Assembly: GCA_027484445.1 (NCBI GenBank)
Contig: JAIXSY010000041.1
Location: 227,132-291,131, forward strand
Direction of reading: 5' to 3'
Origin: Verrucomicrobiaceae bacterium
GTDB lineage: Bacteria > Verrucomicrobiota > Verrucomicrobiia > Verrucomicrobiales > Verrucomicrobiaceae
DNA: 64,000 bases
The notes below the pieces were generated by a model, which saw nothing but the letters and a program-made list of their open reading frames with translations, did no database searches and was not told the origin of the DNA. Below, piece after piece: positions 1 to 9,000 of the stretch. The position numbers and the translations under genes are program-made. The stretch's first letter is position 1. Every line of letters starts with the position of its first letter.

Positions 1-844
1 GCTCAGGACGTGCGGGGACGGGCTTCGGCGTCGTTTTCGGACCGGTATTCCATTTTTTCATCGCTTCGTTAAATGCGGGCGCGACCTCCTTTTGCCACTG
101 AGCAAGATCCTCACGATACTTCGTCATCATCTCTGGCTTCGACAGCACGTCCCGATGCTTCACCAGCGCTGCGTCGTAGCTCTTCGCATAGTTTTCAAAA
201 GGCGGTGACTCATGCAGTGCGTCCATGCTCACCCAAGCCTGAGCCGGTGTGCCACCCCAAGAGGAATGCAGGATCGCGACCGGCACACCGAGCTTCGCCC
301 GCAGATCCCGCGCAAAGAAGTAAGCCACGGCGGAAAAGCCCTTCGCCGTCTTCGGATCACTGGCCTCCCATTTGCCCCGCAGCTCCTGTTGTGGCTCCGC
401 CGCTGTTGCGTTCTGCACCGTGAAGAATCGCAGCAACGGATCAGCCGCTTTGGCGAGTGCCTGCTCGGCATTGTGCGCACTGCCGACCGGGAAACCCATG
501 TTCGACTGCCCTGAGGCAAGCCATACCTCACCCACGAGCACGTCCTTGTATTTATGATTGATGATTTGTGACTTATGATTTGAAGAGATGATGAGGTCAC
601 GTGGTTCCGCGCTCGCGGGCATGGGATCGAGCTTCACGGACCACTTCCCCTTCTCATCCGCCTGGGTGGCCTTCGTTTGTCCGGCAAACGCCACAGATAC
701 CTCCTCGCCCGCATCCGCCCAGCCCCACACAGGCACCGGCCTGTCACGCTGAAGCACCATCTTGTCCGCAAAGAAAGCAGGCAGGCGCACTTCCGCATGA
801 GCAAGCGAAGCGAGAATCAAAAAGCAGGAGGTCAGGATCTTCAT
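1..844 (-). CDS. Sialate O-acetylesterase (SASA/SGNH-like), 3' end outside window
   Basis: An open frame runs from ATG at 844 to the left edge without a stop. The N-terminus is a signal peptide (MKILTSCFLILASLAHA), so the protein is exported. The order that follows fits sialate O-acetylesterases: LPAFFADKMVLQRDRPVPVWGWA, a beta-sandwich, then VGEVWLASGQSNMGF with the catalytic Ser of GQSN at residue 114. These enzymes deacetylate O-acetylated sialic acids or other sugars and are common in polysaccharide-degrading Verrucomicrobiota. Residues 89-99 (NHKSQIINHKY) are coded by an AT-rich repetitive patch that looks inserted. About 281 residues are visible of a usual 450-650. The identification is firm; the sugar substrate is unknown. 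Confidence 0.88.
   Translation of the reverse strand, partial: MKILTSCFLILASLAHAEVRLPAFFADKMVLQRDRPVPVWGWADAGEEVSVAFAGQTKATQADEKGKWSVKLDPMPASAEPRDLIISSNHKSQIINHKYKDVLVGEVWLASGQSNMGFPVGSAHNAEQALAKAADPLLRFFTVQNATAAEPQQELRGKWEASDPKTAKGFSAVAYFFARDLRAKLGVPVAILHSSWGGTPAQAWVSMDALHESPPFENYAKSYDAALVKHRDVLSKPEMMTKYREDLAQWQKEVAPAFNEAMKKWNTGPKTTPKPVPARPE
549..582. repeat. AT-rich ATGATT repeat patch inside the esterase CDS
   Basis: Three ATGATT hexamers (554-559, 561-566, 575-580) lie in a 34-base stretch with about one quarter G+C, counted by eye, in otherwise GC-rich coding sequence. It stays in frame and codes for NHKSQIINHKY, replacing a linker between beta-strands. It may be an inserted small repeat; its mobility is inference. 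Confidence 0.5.
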
Positions 845-919
845 GGTGATGGTTCTGTAACCTCAAAACCAGCCTTGTGCAAAAGAGACCGTGCCGCTGA
901 TGCGCCAGCAAAGTAGCCA

Positions 920-1026
920 TCTTGCTCCGCAAGATGAGCCTAAGACTTCCGCAAAGGCAAAACCTCATCGTCCTTCGCTGACTTCCACGCCAGCCATGCT
1001 TCATGTTCCTCTCGCGGAGCGAGAGG
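920..1026. other. Two hairpins between divergent genes
   Basis: The spacer between the esterase and the next gene holds two perfect short hairpins. One has the stem CATCTTG/CAAGATG around 920-940. The other has the stem CCTCTCGC/GCGAGAGG around 1008-1026. Neither is followed by a convincing T tract. Their loops are CTCCG and GGA, so they share a GCTCCGC/GCGGAGC core. They could be attenuators or repeat remnants. Confidence 0.35.
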
Positions 1027-1081
1027 ACTGCTTTGCTTCGCAGGTTCGATGCTGGGCTGGAATTGAGGCGGCGAGATTGCT

Positions 1082-2083
1082 ATGAATCTCCTCATGCCTT
1101 GTCCCGATAACCAGCCAGCTGAGAATCGTTCCTTCGTTTGGTCGCTTCTTGGCGATGGGGTGCCGCTGTTGCTACTCACGGCACTGGCGCTGGCAGGTTC
1201 GGGAGGTTTCGCGATGTTCCTGTCAGTCACCGGTGCTTTTCTACCGCATGATGTGGCCTTTCTCGGCATGCAGCCCGCGGACCTCTGCCGCATCAACGAG
1301 TGCCGCATCGTGCATTTCATGATTCATGACCGGTTCTCATTTGGTGGCGTGCTGGTCTCCATCGCGGCCTTGTATGCGTGGCTGGCCTTGTTTCCGCTAC
1401 GCGAGGGCGAGGCATGGGCGTGGCGGTTGCTCATGCTCAGCGGCGTTTTTGGCTTTGGCAGCTTCCTGGCCTACATCGGCTACGGCTATCTCGACTCCTG
1501 GCATGGTGTGGCGACGATGCTTCTGCTACCGGTATTTATTGGTGGTCTGTGGATGACACGAAAGCTCGTGCGGCACTGGCCACCCTGGGAGGAGATGCTG
1601 AAACCGATGTGGAGGCCATCTTGCTGGAGAACGCAGGAGGGCCTTTCACGGCTTTGTCTGTTGGCGACCGCTCTGGGCATGATCGGCGCGGGGCTGACGA
1701 TCACCGTCATCGGCATGACCTGCGTGTTCGTGCCGGAGGATACGGCTTTCATCGGCCTCACCTCGTCCGAGCTTCAGGCGATCAATCCACGGCTGGTGCC
1801 TTTGATCGCTCATGACCGCGCGGGTTTTGGCGGAGGCCTGCTGACCACCGGTCTGCTGGTGTTGGGCATTCTCTGGCAGGCGAAACCTTCCCGGCATGTC
1901 TGGGAGGCGCTCATGATTGCCGGGATGACAGGCTTCGGCTGTGCCATCGGCGTGCATTATCCGATCGGGTATGTGGACTGGTTTCATCTCGCACCTGCAT
2001 GGTCAGGTCTGGCCTTGTTCGTCGCTGGCATGGGCCTTGGCTGGAGGAGATTCTTTTCAGGGTCACGTTCAGCAAACGGCTGA
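1082..2083 (+). CDS. Integral membrane protein with two homologous halves
   Basis: A 333-residue hydrophobic protein with about eight membrane segments. Two halves repeat the same pattern. Residues ~45-150 contain FLPHDVAFLGM, then INECRIVHFMIHDRFSFGG, then GVFGFGSFLAYIGYGYLDSWH. Residues ~215-310 contain FVPEDTAFIGL, then INPRLVPLIAHDRAGFGG, then GMTGFGCAIGVHYPIGYVDWFH. The repeated motif HDRxxFGG plus a distal aromatic-WH/WFH suggests a functional site present twice, perhaps metal- or heme-coordinating, but I do not recognise a characterised family. It lies upstream of a LamG-like secreted protein on the same strand, 55 bases away. The function is unknown. Confidence 0.75.
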   Translation: MNLLMPCPDNQPAENRSFVWSLLGDGVPLLLLTALALAGSGGFAMFLSVTGAFLPHDVAFLGMQPADLCRINECRIVHFMIHDRFSFGGVLVSIAALYAWLALFPLREGEAWAWRLLMLSGVFGFGSFLAYIGYGYLDSWHGVATMLLLPVFIGGLWMTRKLVRHWPPWEEMLKPMWRPSCWRTQEGLSRLCLLATALGMIGAGLTITVIGMTCVFVPEDTAFIGLTSSELQAINPRLVPLIAHDRAGFGGGLLTTGLLVLGILWQAKPSRHVWEALMIAGMTGFGCAIGVHYPIGYVDWFHLAPAWSGLALFVAGMGLGWRRFFSGSRSANG

Positions 2084-2138
2084 TGGTTTCGATGAAGTCT
2101 GGGCAGCGGTGGGGCGTTTCAATGTTTCAACCCAACAC

Positions 2139-3329
2139 ATGAAACGGATCGCCCTCTCCGCCCTTCTGATCCTAACCTCGATCCATTCGTTAGCAGCTGG
2201 AGGCACGCCTTATCTCTTCATCAATTTTGAGGACTCGGATTTGTTTCCCCCTGGAAAGCTGAAGAGTGAAACCGCAGGCTTGCAGGTTATGACGCCGGAT
2301 GCGTTTATCGTGAAAGAAAAAGGCGAAGCAAAGGGGCATTTGCAAGTCTCTGGATCGGTCGCGCTGCTAGCCAACCGCTTCACGGGTGACGGTCAGACAA
2401 ATCTCGAAGTGTGGATCAAGCCCCGCGCTGTGGTCATGGGCGAAGGGATGGAGTTTCTCGACTATGATGGTGCCGTGTTGGCCCTATTCCAAACCGAGGG
2501 AAATCACGCCGAGTTGCACGCACTTCACTTCGTGGATGAGGTCAATGCGTTCTGGGTTTCAACAGGGATTCAAATACCCATTCAAGACGGTGTGGCGGCT
2601 CAATGGCACGTCGTCCGCATCCAACAGCATTGGGAGAAAGCGTCCTGGGACCTCACTTTGGATGGTGTCATTGTGCTGCAAGGACTCGGTCGAGGACAGT
2701 GCGCCGATGGCAAATGGTCCGAGGTCTGGCTCTACGGGCATGGAGAGTCGTTGCTCAGTTCCTTTGATGACCTGCTGCTCTGCGCAGAGCAGCCAGACAT
2801 CCTCGAGCGTGAACTCTCGACCTTGCACACACTCCGCGCTCGGGACAAGGCTCCGGTTACTGCCAAACAGAAGCGCGTCGGTCTTCATACGAAAGAATCG
2901 CAACGTCGGCAGAACCAACTGGCTCAACCTGATCCAAGCAAAACAGGTTCAGCAAAAATTCTGAACATCAACCTGCAAGTCGTTGGTGGGGGCAGGCACA
3001 TCGGTGAGTTTGAGTCCGACGCCAAAAATGGCAAAAAACAAAAGTTCGCCCTCTACACGCCAGGGTATGATGAAGATGGCAAACCCAAGCCGCTGGAGGT
3101 GCAAATCCGGTGCGATGCCCAGCTCAAGGAGGGAGCCACACTTGGCGATATCGAATGGGCCATCACGGAGCATCAGGGCGAAGATCAAAAAAAGAACCTA
3201 AAGGTGATCCTATTTGGCACCTTTGAAAACGGACCCAGTTTGATCGCAAAAGTGCCGTCCGAGTGGTCCAACAAACCGCTCTCGATACAGTGTGGTCAAT
3301 TAGGTCTGAAGAAGCGTGATGATCGCTAA
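2139..3329 (+). CDS. Secreted LamG-like hypothetical protein
   Basis: The ATG at 2139 is chosen because it gives a clean signal peptide (MKRIALSALLILTSIHSLAAGG). The frame is open further upstream into the previous gene, but that extension has no signal character. The mature protein (~375 residues) begins with a section resembling a concanavalin/LamG jelly roll: LEVWIKPRAV, FLDYDGAVLALFQTEG, WHVVRIQQHWEKASWDLTLDGV. A charged linker at residues ~265-305 follows, then a C-terminal beta-rich region I cannot place. LamG modules bind carbohydrate or act as adhesins in this phylum. It is probably envelope-associated; no enzymatic motif is seen. Confidence 0.68.
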   Translation: MKRIALSALLILTSIHSLAAGGTPYLFINFEDSDLFPPGKLKSETAGLQVMTPDAFIVKEKGEAKGHLQVSGSVALLANRFTGDGQTNLEVWIKPRAVVMGEGMEFLDYDGAVLALFQTEGNHAELHALHFVDEVNAFWVSTGIQIPIQDGVAAQWHVVRIQQHWEKASWDLTLDGVIVLQGLGRGQCADGKWSEVWLYGHGESLLSSFDDLLLCAEQPDILERELSTLHTLRARDKAPVTAKQKRVGLHTKESQRRQNQLAQPDPSKTGSAKILNINLQVVGGGRHIGEFESDAKNGKKQKFALYTPGYDEDGKPKPLEVQIRCDAQLKEGATLGDIEWAITEHQGEDQKKNLKVILFGTFENGPSLIAKVPSEWSNKPLSIQCGQLGLKKRDDR

Positions 3330-3781
3330 TTTTGACTGTGCGCCGCATTTCACGTCGGCTTGCATTTCCAGACAAGGGCGCTGGCGATGAGGGCGCGGAA
3401 GAGGTCGTTATTGCGCGTTATCATTTCACCTGACGCTCAATGCAACACAGTCCGCATTTGCGCTCAATGGTGGCATGAGTGAGCGCTAGCACCGCGTGCT
3501 CATCTTTGACGAAGGATTGAGAATTCCTGATCACTGATAAGAAACTATGCCTGCACCTTCTCTGCCATTTACTGAGATTCACTGAGCGAGGCTGCCCATT
3601 GGCTACTGGGAAGGGTCGTCATACCATAAAATGAATGGAGCTTGTCCGACACAGCCCGTTCAATCTGATGGCTCTCATCGGTCTGTCTCGGGAGGATGGA
3701 ACGATAGATGGCCACTGAACTTCGGGCCCGGGCGAGCTGCACTCGTTTTTACATGCACCCCAATCCTCGATCATTCGCTTG
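3330..3781. other. 452-base spacer without a supported gene
   Basis: No open frame here has family resemblance. On the minus strand a 28-residue frame near 3350-3430 (ending ALVWKCKPT) and a Cys-rich reading just upstream (IERKCGLCCIERQV) could be debris of a decayed gene, but neither is long enough to support. The 3' end presumably carries the promoter of the SDR gene; no strong -35/-10 pair is evident. Confidence 0.4.
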
Positions 3782-4639
3782 ATGCCATCTTCAACACCTC
3801 TCTCGTGGCCGACACCCGAGGCCCCTTCTTGTCCGATCCTCAAGATACTCCAAGGTCAAGTCGCACTCGTTACGGGCGCGAGTTCCGGCATTGGGCGCTC
3901 CATCGCCATCGCACTGGGACACGCGGGAGCCAATGTCGTGATCAACTACCTAGGCCACCCTGACAAAGCTGAATCCGTGGCCGAGGAAATCCGGCGCTGT
4001 GGCTCAAAGGCGATCACCGCTCTGGCGGATGTGTCCAAACCCGATCAGGTGGAGGCGATGTTCCAGAAAACGATCAGTGAACTTGGCCGGCTAGACATCT
4101 TGGTCAACAACGCCGGCATCCAGCTCGATGCCGCGTTTGAGGACATCACACTCGATCAGTGGCAGCGGGTGATGGATGTGAACCTCACCGGACCTTTTTT
4201 GTGCAGCCAGGAGGCCGTGCGGATCTTCAACAAGCAGGGCATTGATCCCACCCTCTCCTGCGCCGCTGGGAAAATCATCTGCATCAGTTCCGTTCACGAG
4301 GTCATCCCTTGGGCTGGGCATGTGAACTACGCCGCATCGAAAGGAGGCCTCATGCTGCTGATGAAGAGTCTCGCGCAGGAGGTAGCCCCCCGCCGCATCC
4401 GCGTGAATAGCATCGCCCCCGGAGCCATCCGCACACCCATCAACTCCGCCGCCTGGAGCACCCGTGAGGCCTATGATGCCCTGCTCCCCCTCATCCCCCA
4501 GAAACGCATTGGCGAGCCTGAAGAAATTGGCCGCGCCGCCGTCTGGCTCGCCTCGGATCAAAGCGATTACGTTCACGGCATCACCCTCTTCGTGGATGGT
4601 GGCATGACGCTGTATCCGGGCTTTGAGACTGGAGGCTAA
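3782..4639 (+). CDS. SDR-family oxidoreductase (glucose 1-dehydrogenase-like)
   Basis: A classical short-chain dehydrogenase/reductase of 285 residues. The Rossmann motif VTGASSGIGRSIA, the NNAG motif, a Ser in ICISSVHEV and the catalytic YAASK follow in the right order, then an RVNSIAPGAIRTP segment and a C-terminal DGGMTLYPGF. The order and length match NAD(P)-dependent sugar or polyol dehydrogenases annotated as glucose 1-dehydrogenase. The ~25-residue proline-rich N-terminal tail before the Rossmann strand is longer than usual, so the true start may be internal, or a TTG one codon earlier. It sits 13 bases before a GH63-type glucosidase, so both may act on the same glucoside. Confidence 0.85.
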   Translation: MPSSTPLSWPTPEAPSCPILKILQGQVALVTGASSGIGRSIAIALGHAGANVVINYLGHPDKAESVAEEIRRCGSKAITALADVSKPDQVEAMFQKTISELGRLDILVNNAGIQLDAAFEDITLDQWQRVMDVNLTGPFLCSQEAVRIFNKQGIDPTLSCAAGKIICISSVHEVIPWAGHVNYAASKGGLMLLMKSLAQEVAPRRIRVNSIAPGAIRTPINSAAWSTREAYDALLPLIPQKRIGEPEEIGRAAVWLASDQSDYVHGITLFVDGGMTLYPGFETGG

Positions 4640-4652
4640 ACTCATTTCCAAT

Positions 4653-7358
4653 ATGCCAACCCACCAAACCGCCGAGCATCAGCGCCTCCTCGAAGATCAA
4701 CACCGCACCGCAAACTGGAAACGCTGGGGCCCATACTTGTCCGAAAGGCAGTGGGCGACCGTGAGGGAGGATTACTCCGAGAAGGGGGAAGCGTGGCAAA
4801 ATTTTCCACACGATCATGCACGATCACGTGCCTACCGCTGGGGCGAAGATGGGCTCATGGGCATCACAGATCGGCAGTGCAGGCTGTGCTTTGCGCTGGC
4901 GCTTTGGAATCATCGCGATCCCATTTTGAAGGAGCGTCTTTATGGTCTCAGCGGGCCAGAGGGGAATCACGGCGAGGATGTGAAGGAACTCTATTACTAC
5001 CTCGACTCCACGCCGACGCATTCCTACATGAAGGCACTCTACAAATACCCTCAGGCCGAGTTTCCCTATGCCAATCTGATGGCAGAGAATCGCCGCCGAG
5101 GGCTGCATGATCCGGAGTATGATCTGGTGGATACGGGCATCTTCGATGAAGGACGCTACTTCGATGTCTTCGTTGAATATGCGAAGGCAGGTCCGGAGGA
5201 CATCGCCATTCGCGTGACGATCCACAATCGCGGTTCGGAGGCCGCGCCGCTCGATGTGCTGCCGACGATCTGGTTTCGCAATGTATGGTCATGGCAGAAA
5301 GACGCCTTGAAGCCAAGTCTCCGACTTGATGGCGATCTTCTGGAGATCGATCATCGCGGGCTGGAATCGGATCTGGTGGAGGATTTGGGCCTGTACAAGT
5401 TCCACGCGGCTCACGCGAGCGATGGAACGGCTCCACAGTGGCTTTTCACGGAAAATGAAACCAATCACGCAAAGCTATTCGGATCGCCGAACGCGTCGAA
5501 ATTCACCAAAGATGCCTTTCATCGCCATGTGATCGAAAAAGAGGCCGGGGCAGTCAATCCGGCCCAAACAGGCACGAAGGCCGCAGCACATTATTCGATG
5601 GTGATTCCAGCTGGAGGCTCGGTGACGATTCATCTGCGGCTTTGCGGGGAAGGGAAGGCAGAAGAATGGGGGCAGAAGAATTCAAAACCATTCTCTTGCC
5701 CTCATTCTTCTGCCTACAAGAAACTCATGTCTCAGCGAGTGACTGAGGCGGATGCGTTTTACGCGACCATCGTCGAAGCCGATCCCAAGCTTGCGCAGAT
5801 CCAGCGGCAGGCGCACGCCGGGCTGTTGTGGACGAAGCAGTTTTATCAATACGTCGTGCAGGACTGGCTGGAGGGCGATCCGGCTTTTCCGCCGCCGCCG
5901 GAGGCTCGTTGGAATGGGCGGAACCGAAGCTGGAGGCACCTCTTCGCACGCGACATCCTCTCGATGCCGGACAAGTGGGAGTATCCATGGTTCGCGGCCT
6001 GGGACACCGCCTTTCACATGCTGCCCTTTGCAGAGACGGACCCGGATTTTGCAAAGGATCAGATGCTGCTCTTTCTGCGCGAGTGGTACATGCATCCCAA
6101 TGGCCAGATCCCGGCTTACGAATGGAAGTTTAGCGATGTGAATCCGCCAGTCCACGCCTGGGCCTGCTGGCGCATTTATAAAATCACCGCCCCCGCTGGT
6201 GAGCGCGATCGTGAATTCCTGGAGCGTTGCTTCCAGAAGCTGCTGCTCAATTTCACCTGGTGGGTAAACCGGAAAGACAGTGAAGGACGAAATCTCTTCG
6301 CCGGCGGCTTTCTCGGCCTCGATAACATTGGCATCTTCGACCGCAGCACTGCTCTCCCTGATGGCCAGAGACTGGAGCAGGCAGATGGCACCGCATGGAT
6401 GGGCTTTTATGCGCTGACGATGCTAAACATGGCCCTCGAACTAGCCCAACGGCCGGATGGCAGTGTGAACACAGCCTATGAGGACATGGCTTCAAAATTC
6501 TTCGAGCACTTTGTTCAGATCGCAGATGCTATCAACACACTCGGTGGCAAGGGGCTGTGGGATGAAGATGACGGCTTCTACTACGATCAGATCCTTGATG
6601 ATGGAAACCCACCCGTGCCGCTGCGCACTCGCTCACTGGTTGGCCTGCTGCCGCTCATCGCCGTGGAGTTGATCGACGAAAAGCGCATCGCCTCCCTGCC
6701 AGGATTCAAAAAGCGCATGGAGTGGTTCATCGCGAATCGCAGTGACCTCGCTCATCACGTGAGCTACTGCGGAGTAGGCGGGACGCATGGGCACCGCCTG
6801 CTCGCGCTGCCTTCACGTGAGCGACTGGAGCGTCTCCTGGCTTACCTGCTCGATGAGAAGGAGTTTTTAAGCCCGTTTGGCATCCGCTCACTCTCGCGCT
6901 ATCACGAGGCGAATCCCTTCACACTGCATGTGCAAGGTGAGCACAAGGTCGTGCGCTATGTGCCTGGAGAGAGCGACAGCTACATGTTCGGCGGAAACTC
7001 AAACTGGCGAGGTCCGGTGTGGTTCCCGATCACCTATCTGCTGATTGAGGCTCTGGAGCGCTTCCATCACTTTTATGGTGACGACCTCACCGTGGAACTG
7101 CCAACAGGGAGCGGACACCGCGTCACGCTGCTTGAGGCCTCACGCGAGATCGCCCGCCGCATGACACGCTTGTTTGAAGCTGACGAAAACGGTCACCGTC
7201 CCTGCCATGGAGGGGATGCTCGTTATGCCACCGATCCCGCTTGGCGGGATCTGATTCTCTTCCACGAGTTTTTTCATGCTGACACAGGTCGTGGCTGTGG
7301 TGCCTCCCATCAAACCGGCTGGACAGCCCTGGTCGCTCGTCTGATTCGCAAGCGTTGA
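4653..7358 (+). CDS. GH63/MGH1-like glucosidase
   Basis: A 901-residue enzyme of the glucosidase family related to GH63 and mannosylglycerate hydrolase. The N-terminal half is a beta-sandwich domain. The C-terminal half is an (alpha/alpha)6 barrel with diagnostic blocks WEYPWFAAWDTAFHMLPFA, AYEWKFSDVNPPVHAWA and SNWRGPVWFPITYLLIEALERF. In GH63 the Asp of the WDxxF block (here D451) is the acid and a Glu near the C-terminus is the base. There is no signal peptide, so it is cytoplasmic. The start at 4653 is preferred because an upstream in-frame ATG at 4623 lies inside the SDR gene. Residues 335-354 are coded by a 58-base palindromic insertion between the two domains. Substrate is probably an alpha-glucosylated small molecule or oligosaccharide (inference). 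Confidence 0.87.
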   Translation: MPTHQTAEHQRLLEDQHRTANWKRWGPYLSERQWATVREDYSEKGEAWQNFPHDHARSRAYRWGEDGLMGITDRQCRLCFALALWNHRDPILKERLYGLSGPEGNHGEDVKELYYYLDSTPTHSYMKALYKYPQAEFPYANLMAENRRRGLHDPEYDLVDTGIFDEGRYFDVFVEYAKAGPEDIAIRVTIHNRGSEAAPLDVLPTIWFRNVWSWQKDALKPSLRLDGDLLEIDHRGLESDLVEDLGLYKFHAAHASDGTAPQWLFTENETNHAKLFGSPNASKFTKDAFHRHVIEKEAGAVNPAQTGTKAAAHYSMVIPAGGSVTIHLRLCGEGKAEEWGQKNSKPFSCPHSSAYKKLMSQRVTEADAFYATIVEADPKLAQIQRQAHAGLLWTKQFYQYVVQDWLEGDPAFPPPPEARWNGRNRSWRHLFARDILSMPDKWEYPWFAAWDTAFHMLPFAETDPDFAKDQMLLFLREWYMHPNGQIPAYEWKFSDVNPPVHAWACWRIYKITAPAGERDREFLERCFQKLLLNFTWWVNRKDSEGRNLFAGGFLGLDNIGIFDRSTALPDGQRLEQADGTAWMGFYALTMLNMALELAQRPDGSVNTAYEDMASKFFEHFVQIADAINTLGGKGLWDEDDGFYYDQILDDGNPPVPLRTRSLVGLLPLIAVELIDEKRIASLPGFKKRMEWFIANRSDLAHHVSYCGVGGTHGHRLLALPSRERLERLLAYLLDEKEFLSPFGIRSLSRYHEANPFTLHVQGEHKVVRYVPGESDSYMFGGNSNWRGPVWFPITYLLIEALERFHHFYGDDLTVELPTGSGHRVTLLEASREIARRMTRLFEADENGHRPCHGGDARYATDPAWRDLILFHEFFHADTGRGCGASHQTGWTALVARLIRKR
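5657..5714. repeat. 58-base palindromic element inserted in frame in the glucosidase CDS
   Basis: A 25-base left arm (5657-5681) and a 25-base right arm (5690-5714) match as an inverted repeat at 22 of 25 positions around an 8-base spacer. Each arm is itself a near direct repeat, with GGCAGAAGAAT at 5657-5667 and again GGCAGAAGAAT at 5671-5681. The frame stays open and the element codes for a Lys/Ser/Pro-rich loop in the interdomain region. It looks like a small palindromic repeat unit of the kind seen scattered in PVC genomes (from memory). Confidence 0.65.
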
Positions 7359-7437
7359 CCCAACTCATTCATCATGAAAGGGTCCTCAAGAATCAGTCGA
7401 TTTGATACTTGTCCTCCAAACCTCGCTTCATTGCTCC

Positions 7438-8994
7438 ATGTTAAAGTGTCTCCTTCTTTGGGCGCTATCCCTTGCCCTTCTTCATGCTGCAGATAGCACC
7501 GTCCCCGGCGAGGTCACCACACCGTTTCCGACGATCACCCATCTCGCTGTCGAATGGCAGATCGAGGGTGATGACGACTTGGATGCTGTTTGCGAGCTCA
7601 AGTATCGCAAAGAAGGCGAGACGACTTGGCACGATGGCTTGCCGCTGCGTAGAGTTCCGGCCGGGAAGAGCCAGAAGACCTCGCCGATCTTCACGTGGAC
7701 CAATCGGCTTAGCGGCAGCGTGTTCGATTTGGAGGCCGGAACGAGCTACGAGATCGAATTGAAGCTCCAAGACCCCGATGGCGGCTCGGCGACGAAAGTC
7801 GTGAAAGCATCGACCCGGCCTGAACCGGTCGCGAAAGCCGATGCATTGCTCAAAAGCGGTTCGAAGGTCGATTTGAATGCCGTGAAGCCCGGTGAGGTGC
7901 TTTTGCTCGCCGATGGCGATTACGGCGCGGCGACGTTCAATCGCGATGGCGAGCCGGGAAGGCCGATTGTGTATCGCAGCACGAGTGGGAAGGCCGTTTT
8001 CAGCGAGATCAGCCTTACGAATCGGAAGTGGGTCTATCTCGAAGGCGTCACCGTGAACGGCCCGGTGCGTTTGAACGGGACCGAGCACTGCGTCGTGCGT
8101 CGCTGCACCATCAGGTCGCAGTTTGGCATCAAGGCCTACAAACCCGGCATGATGAACGCCTGCATCGAAGACAACGTCATCACCGGCATTCGCGAGTGGA
8201 AGCCGGAGATCATGGGCGCAGGCGGCGACAACGAGGGCGAGGGCATCCAGTTCACCGGCAGCGGAAATGTGATCCGTCACAACCGCGTGTCCGGCTTCCG
8301 CGACTGCATCAGCCACATGGAGGACGACGGCGCGGTGGAGCAAAGCTGCAACGACATCCTCAACAACGACATCGACAGCGGTCTCGACGACGGCATCGAG
8401 GCCGATTTCGCGCTCCACAACTGCCGTGTCATGCGCAATCGCCTCACGAACTGCTTCGTCGGCATCTCCTCGCAGCCCGGCCTCGGCGGACCGAACTACT
8501 TTCTGCGCAATGTGATGTTCAACATCATCCTCGAGCCCTTCAAACTGCACCGCTTCAGCCAAGGTGATGTCATCCAGCACAACACCGTGATCAAAGCCGG
8601 TGATGGCCTCGGCATCCATACCAGCGAGCCCTTTGATCATGCCTTGATAACCCACAATCTCTTCATCGGCGGCAAGCCGCCCGAAGGCGTGAAATACGGC
8701 GGCTACGGACCCGGACGTGGTCGCGCCGTCGATGCGCAAAGCTTTGGCGAGCACTGCGTTTTCGATGACAATGCCTACGCCGTCATCGGCATGCCGTTCG
8801 AAGGCAAAATCCGCACCTGGACCTTCAAAGAGCTGCCCGGCACCGACTACGAGCCACATGGCCGCATCATCAAGGTAACAGCACCCTACCCAGAAGACCC
8901 CGCGAAGCTTTACCAAGCCCCTGATCTCTCCGTGCTAACGGAAGCCGGTGCCTATGCTGGCCAAAAAATTCCGCTGTATGGGCCGAGATCTTGA
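7438..8994 (+). CDS. Secreted beta-helix protein with FN3-like N-terminal domain (possible polysaccharide lyase)
   Basis: A signal peptide (MLKCLLLWALSLALLHAADS) is followed by a fibronectin type III-like domain at residues ~25-130. From residue ~150 a right-handed parallel beta-helix runs with repeated N-x-I/V turns: NRKWVYLEGVTVNG, CVVRRCTIRSQFG, NVIRHNRVSGFRD, CRVMRNRLTNCFVG. The acidic patch HMEDDGAV and LDDGIEADF may be catalytic or Ca-binding. The overall shape resembles PL6 alginate/chondroitinase-B lyases and other beta-helix lyases, but I cannot confirm catalytic residues. The ATG at 7438 was chosen over a TTG at 7402 for the signal peptide. Substrate unknown. Confidence 0.72.
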   Translation: MLKCLLLWALSLALLHAADSTVPGEVTTPFPTITHLAVEWQIEGDDDLDAVCELKYRKEGETTWHDGLPLRRVPAGKSQKTSPIFTWTNRLSGSVFDLEAGTSYEIELKLQDPDGGSATKVVKASTRPEPVAKADALLKSGSKVDLNAVKPGEVLLLADGDYGAATFNRDGEPGRPIVYRSTSGKAVFSEISLTNRKWVYLEGVTVNGPVRLNGTEHCVVRRCTIRSQFGIKAYKPGMMNACIEDNVITGIREWKPEIMGAGGDNEGEGIQFTGSGNVIRHNRVSGFRDCISHMEDDGAVEQSCNDILNNDIDSGLDDGIEADFALHNCRVMRNRLTNCFVGISSQPGLGGPNYFLRNVMFNIILEPFKLHRFSQGDVIQHNTVIKAGDGLGIHTSEPFDHALITHNLFIGGKPPEGVKYGGYGPGRGRAVDAQSFGEHCVFDDNAYAVIGMPFEGKIRTWTFKELPGTDYEPHGRIIKVTAPYPEDPAKLYQAPDLSVLTEAGAYAGQKIPLYGPRS

Positions 8995-9000
8995 TTTGAT

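Noticed and set aside
3340..3430. Possible remnant of a decayed gene on the minus strand
   Set aside because: Only 28 codons and no recognisable family; kept as spacer.
7465..8916. 483-residue minus-strand open frame opposite the beta-helix gene
   Set aside because: No signal, domain or family pattern; the plus-strand frame has a signal peptide and beta-helix repeats. It is a GC-driven shadow.
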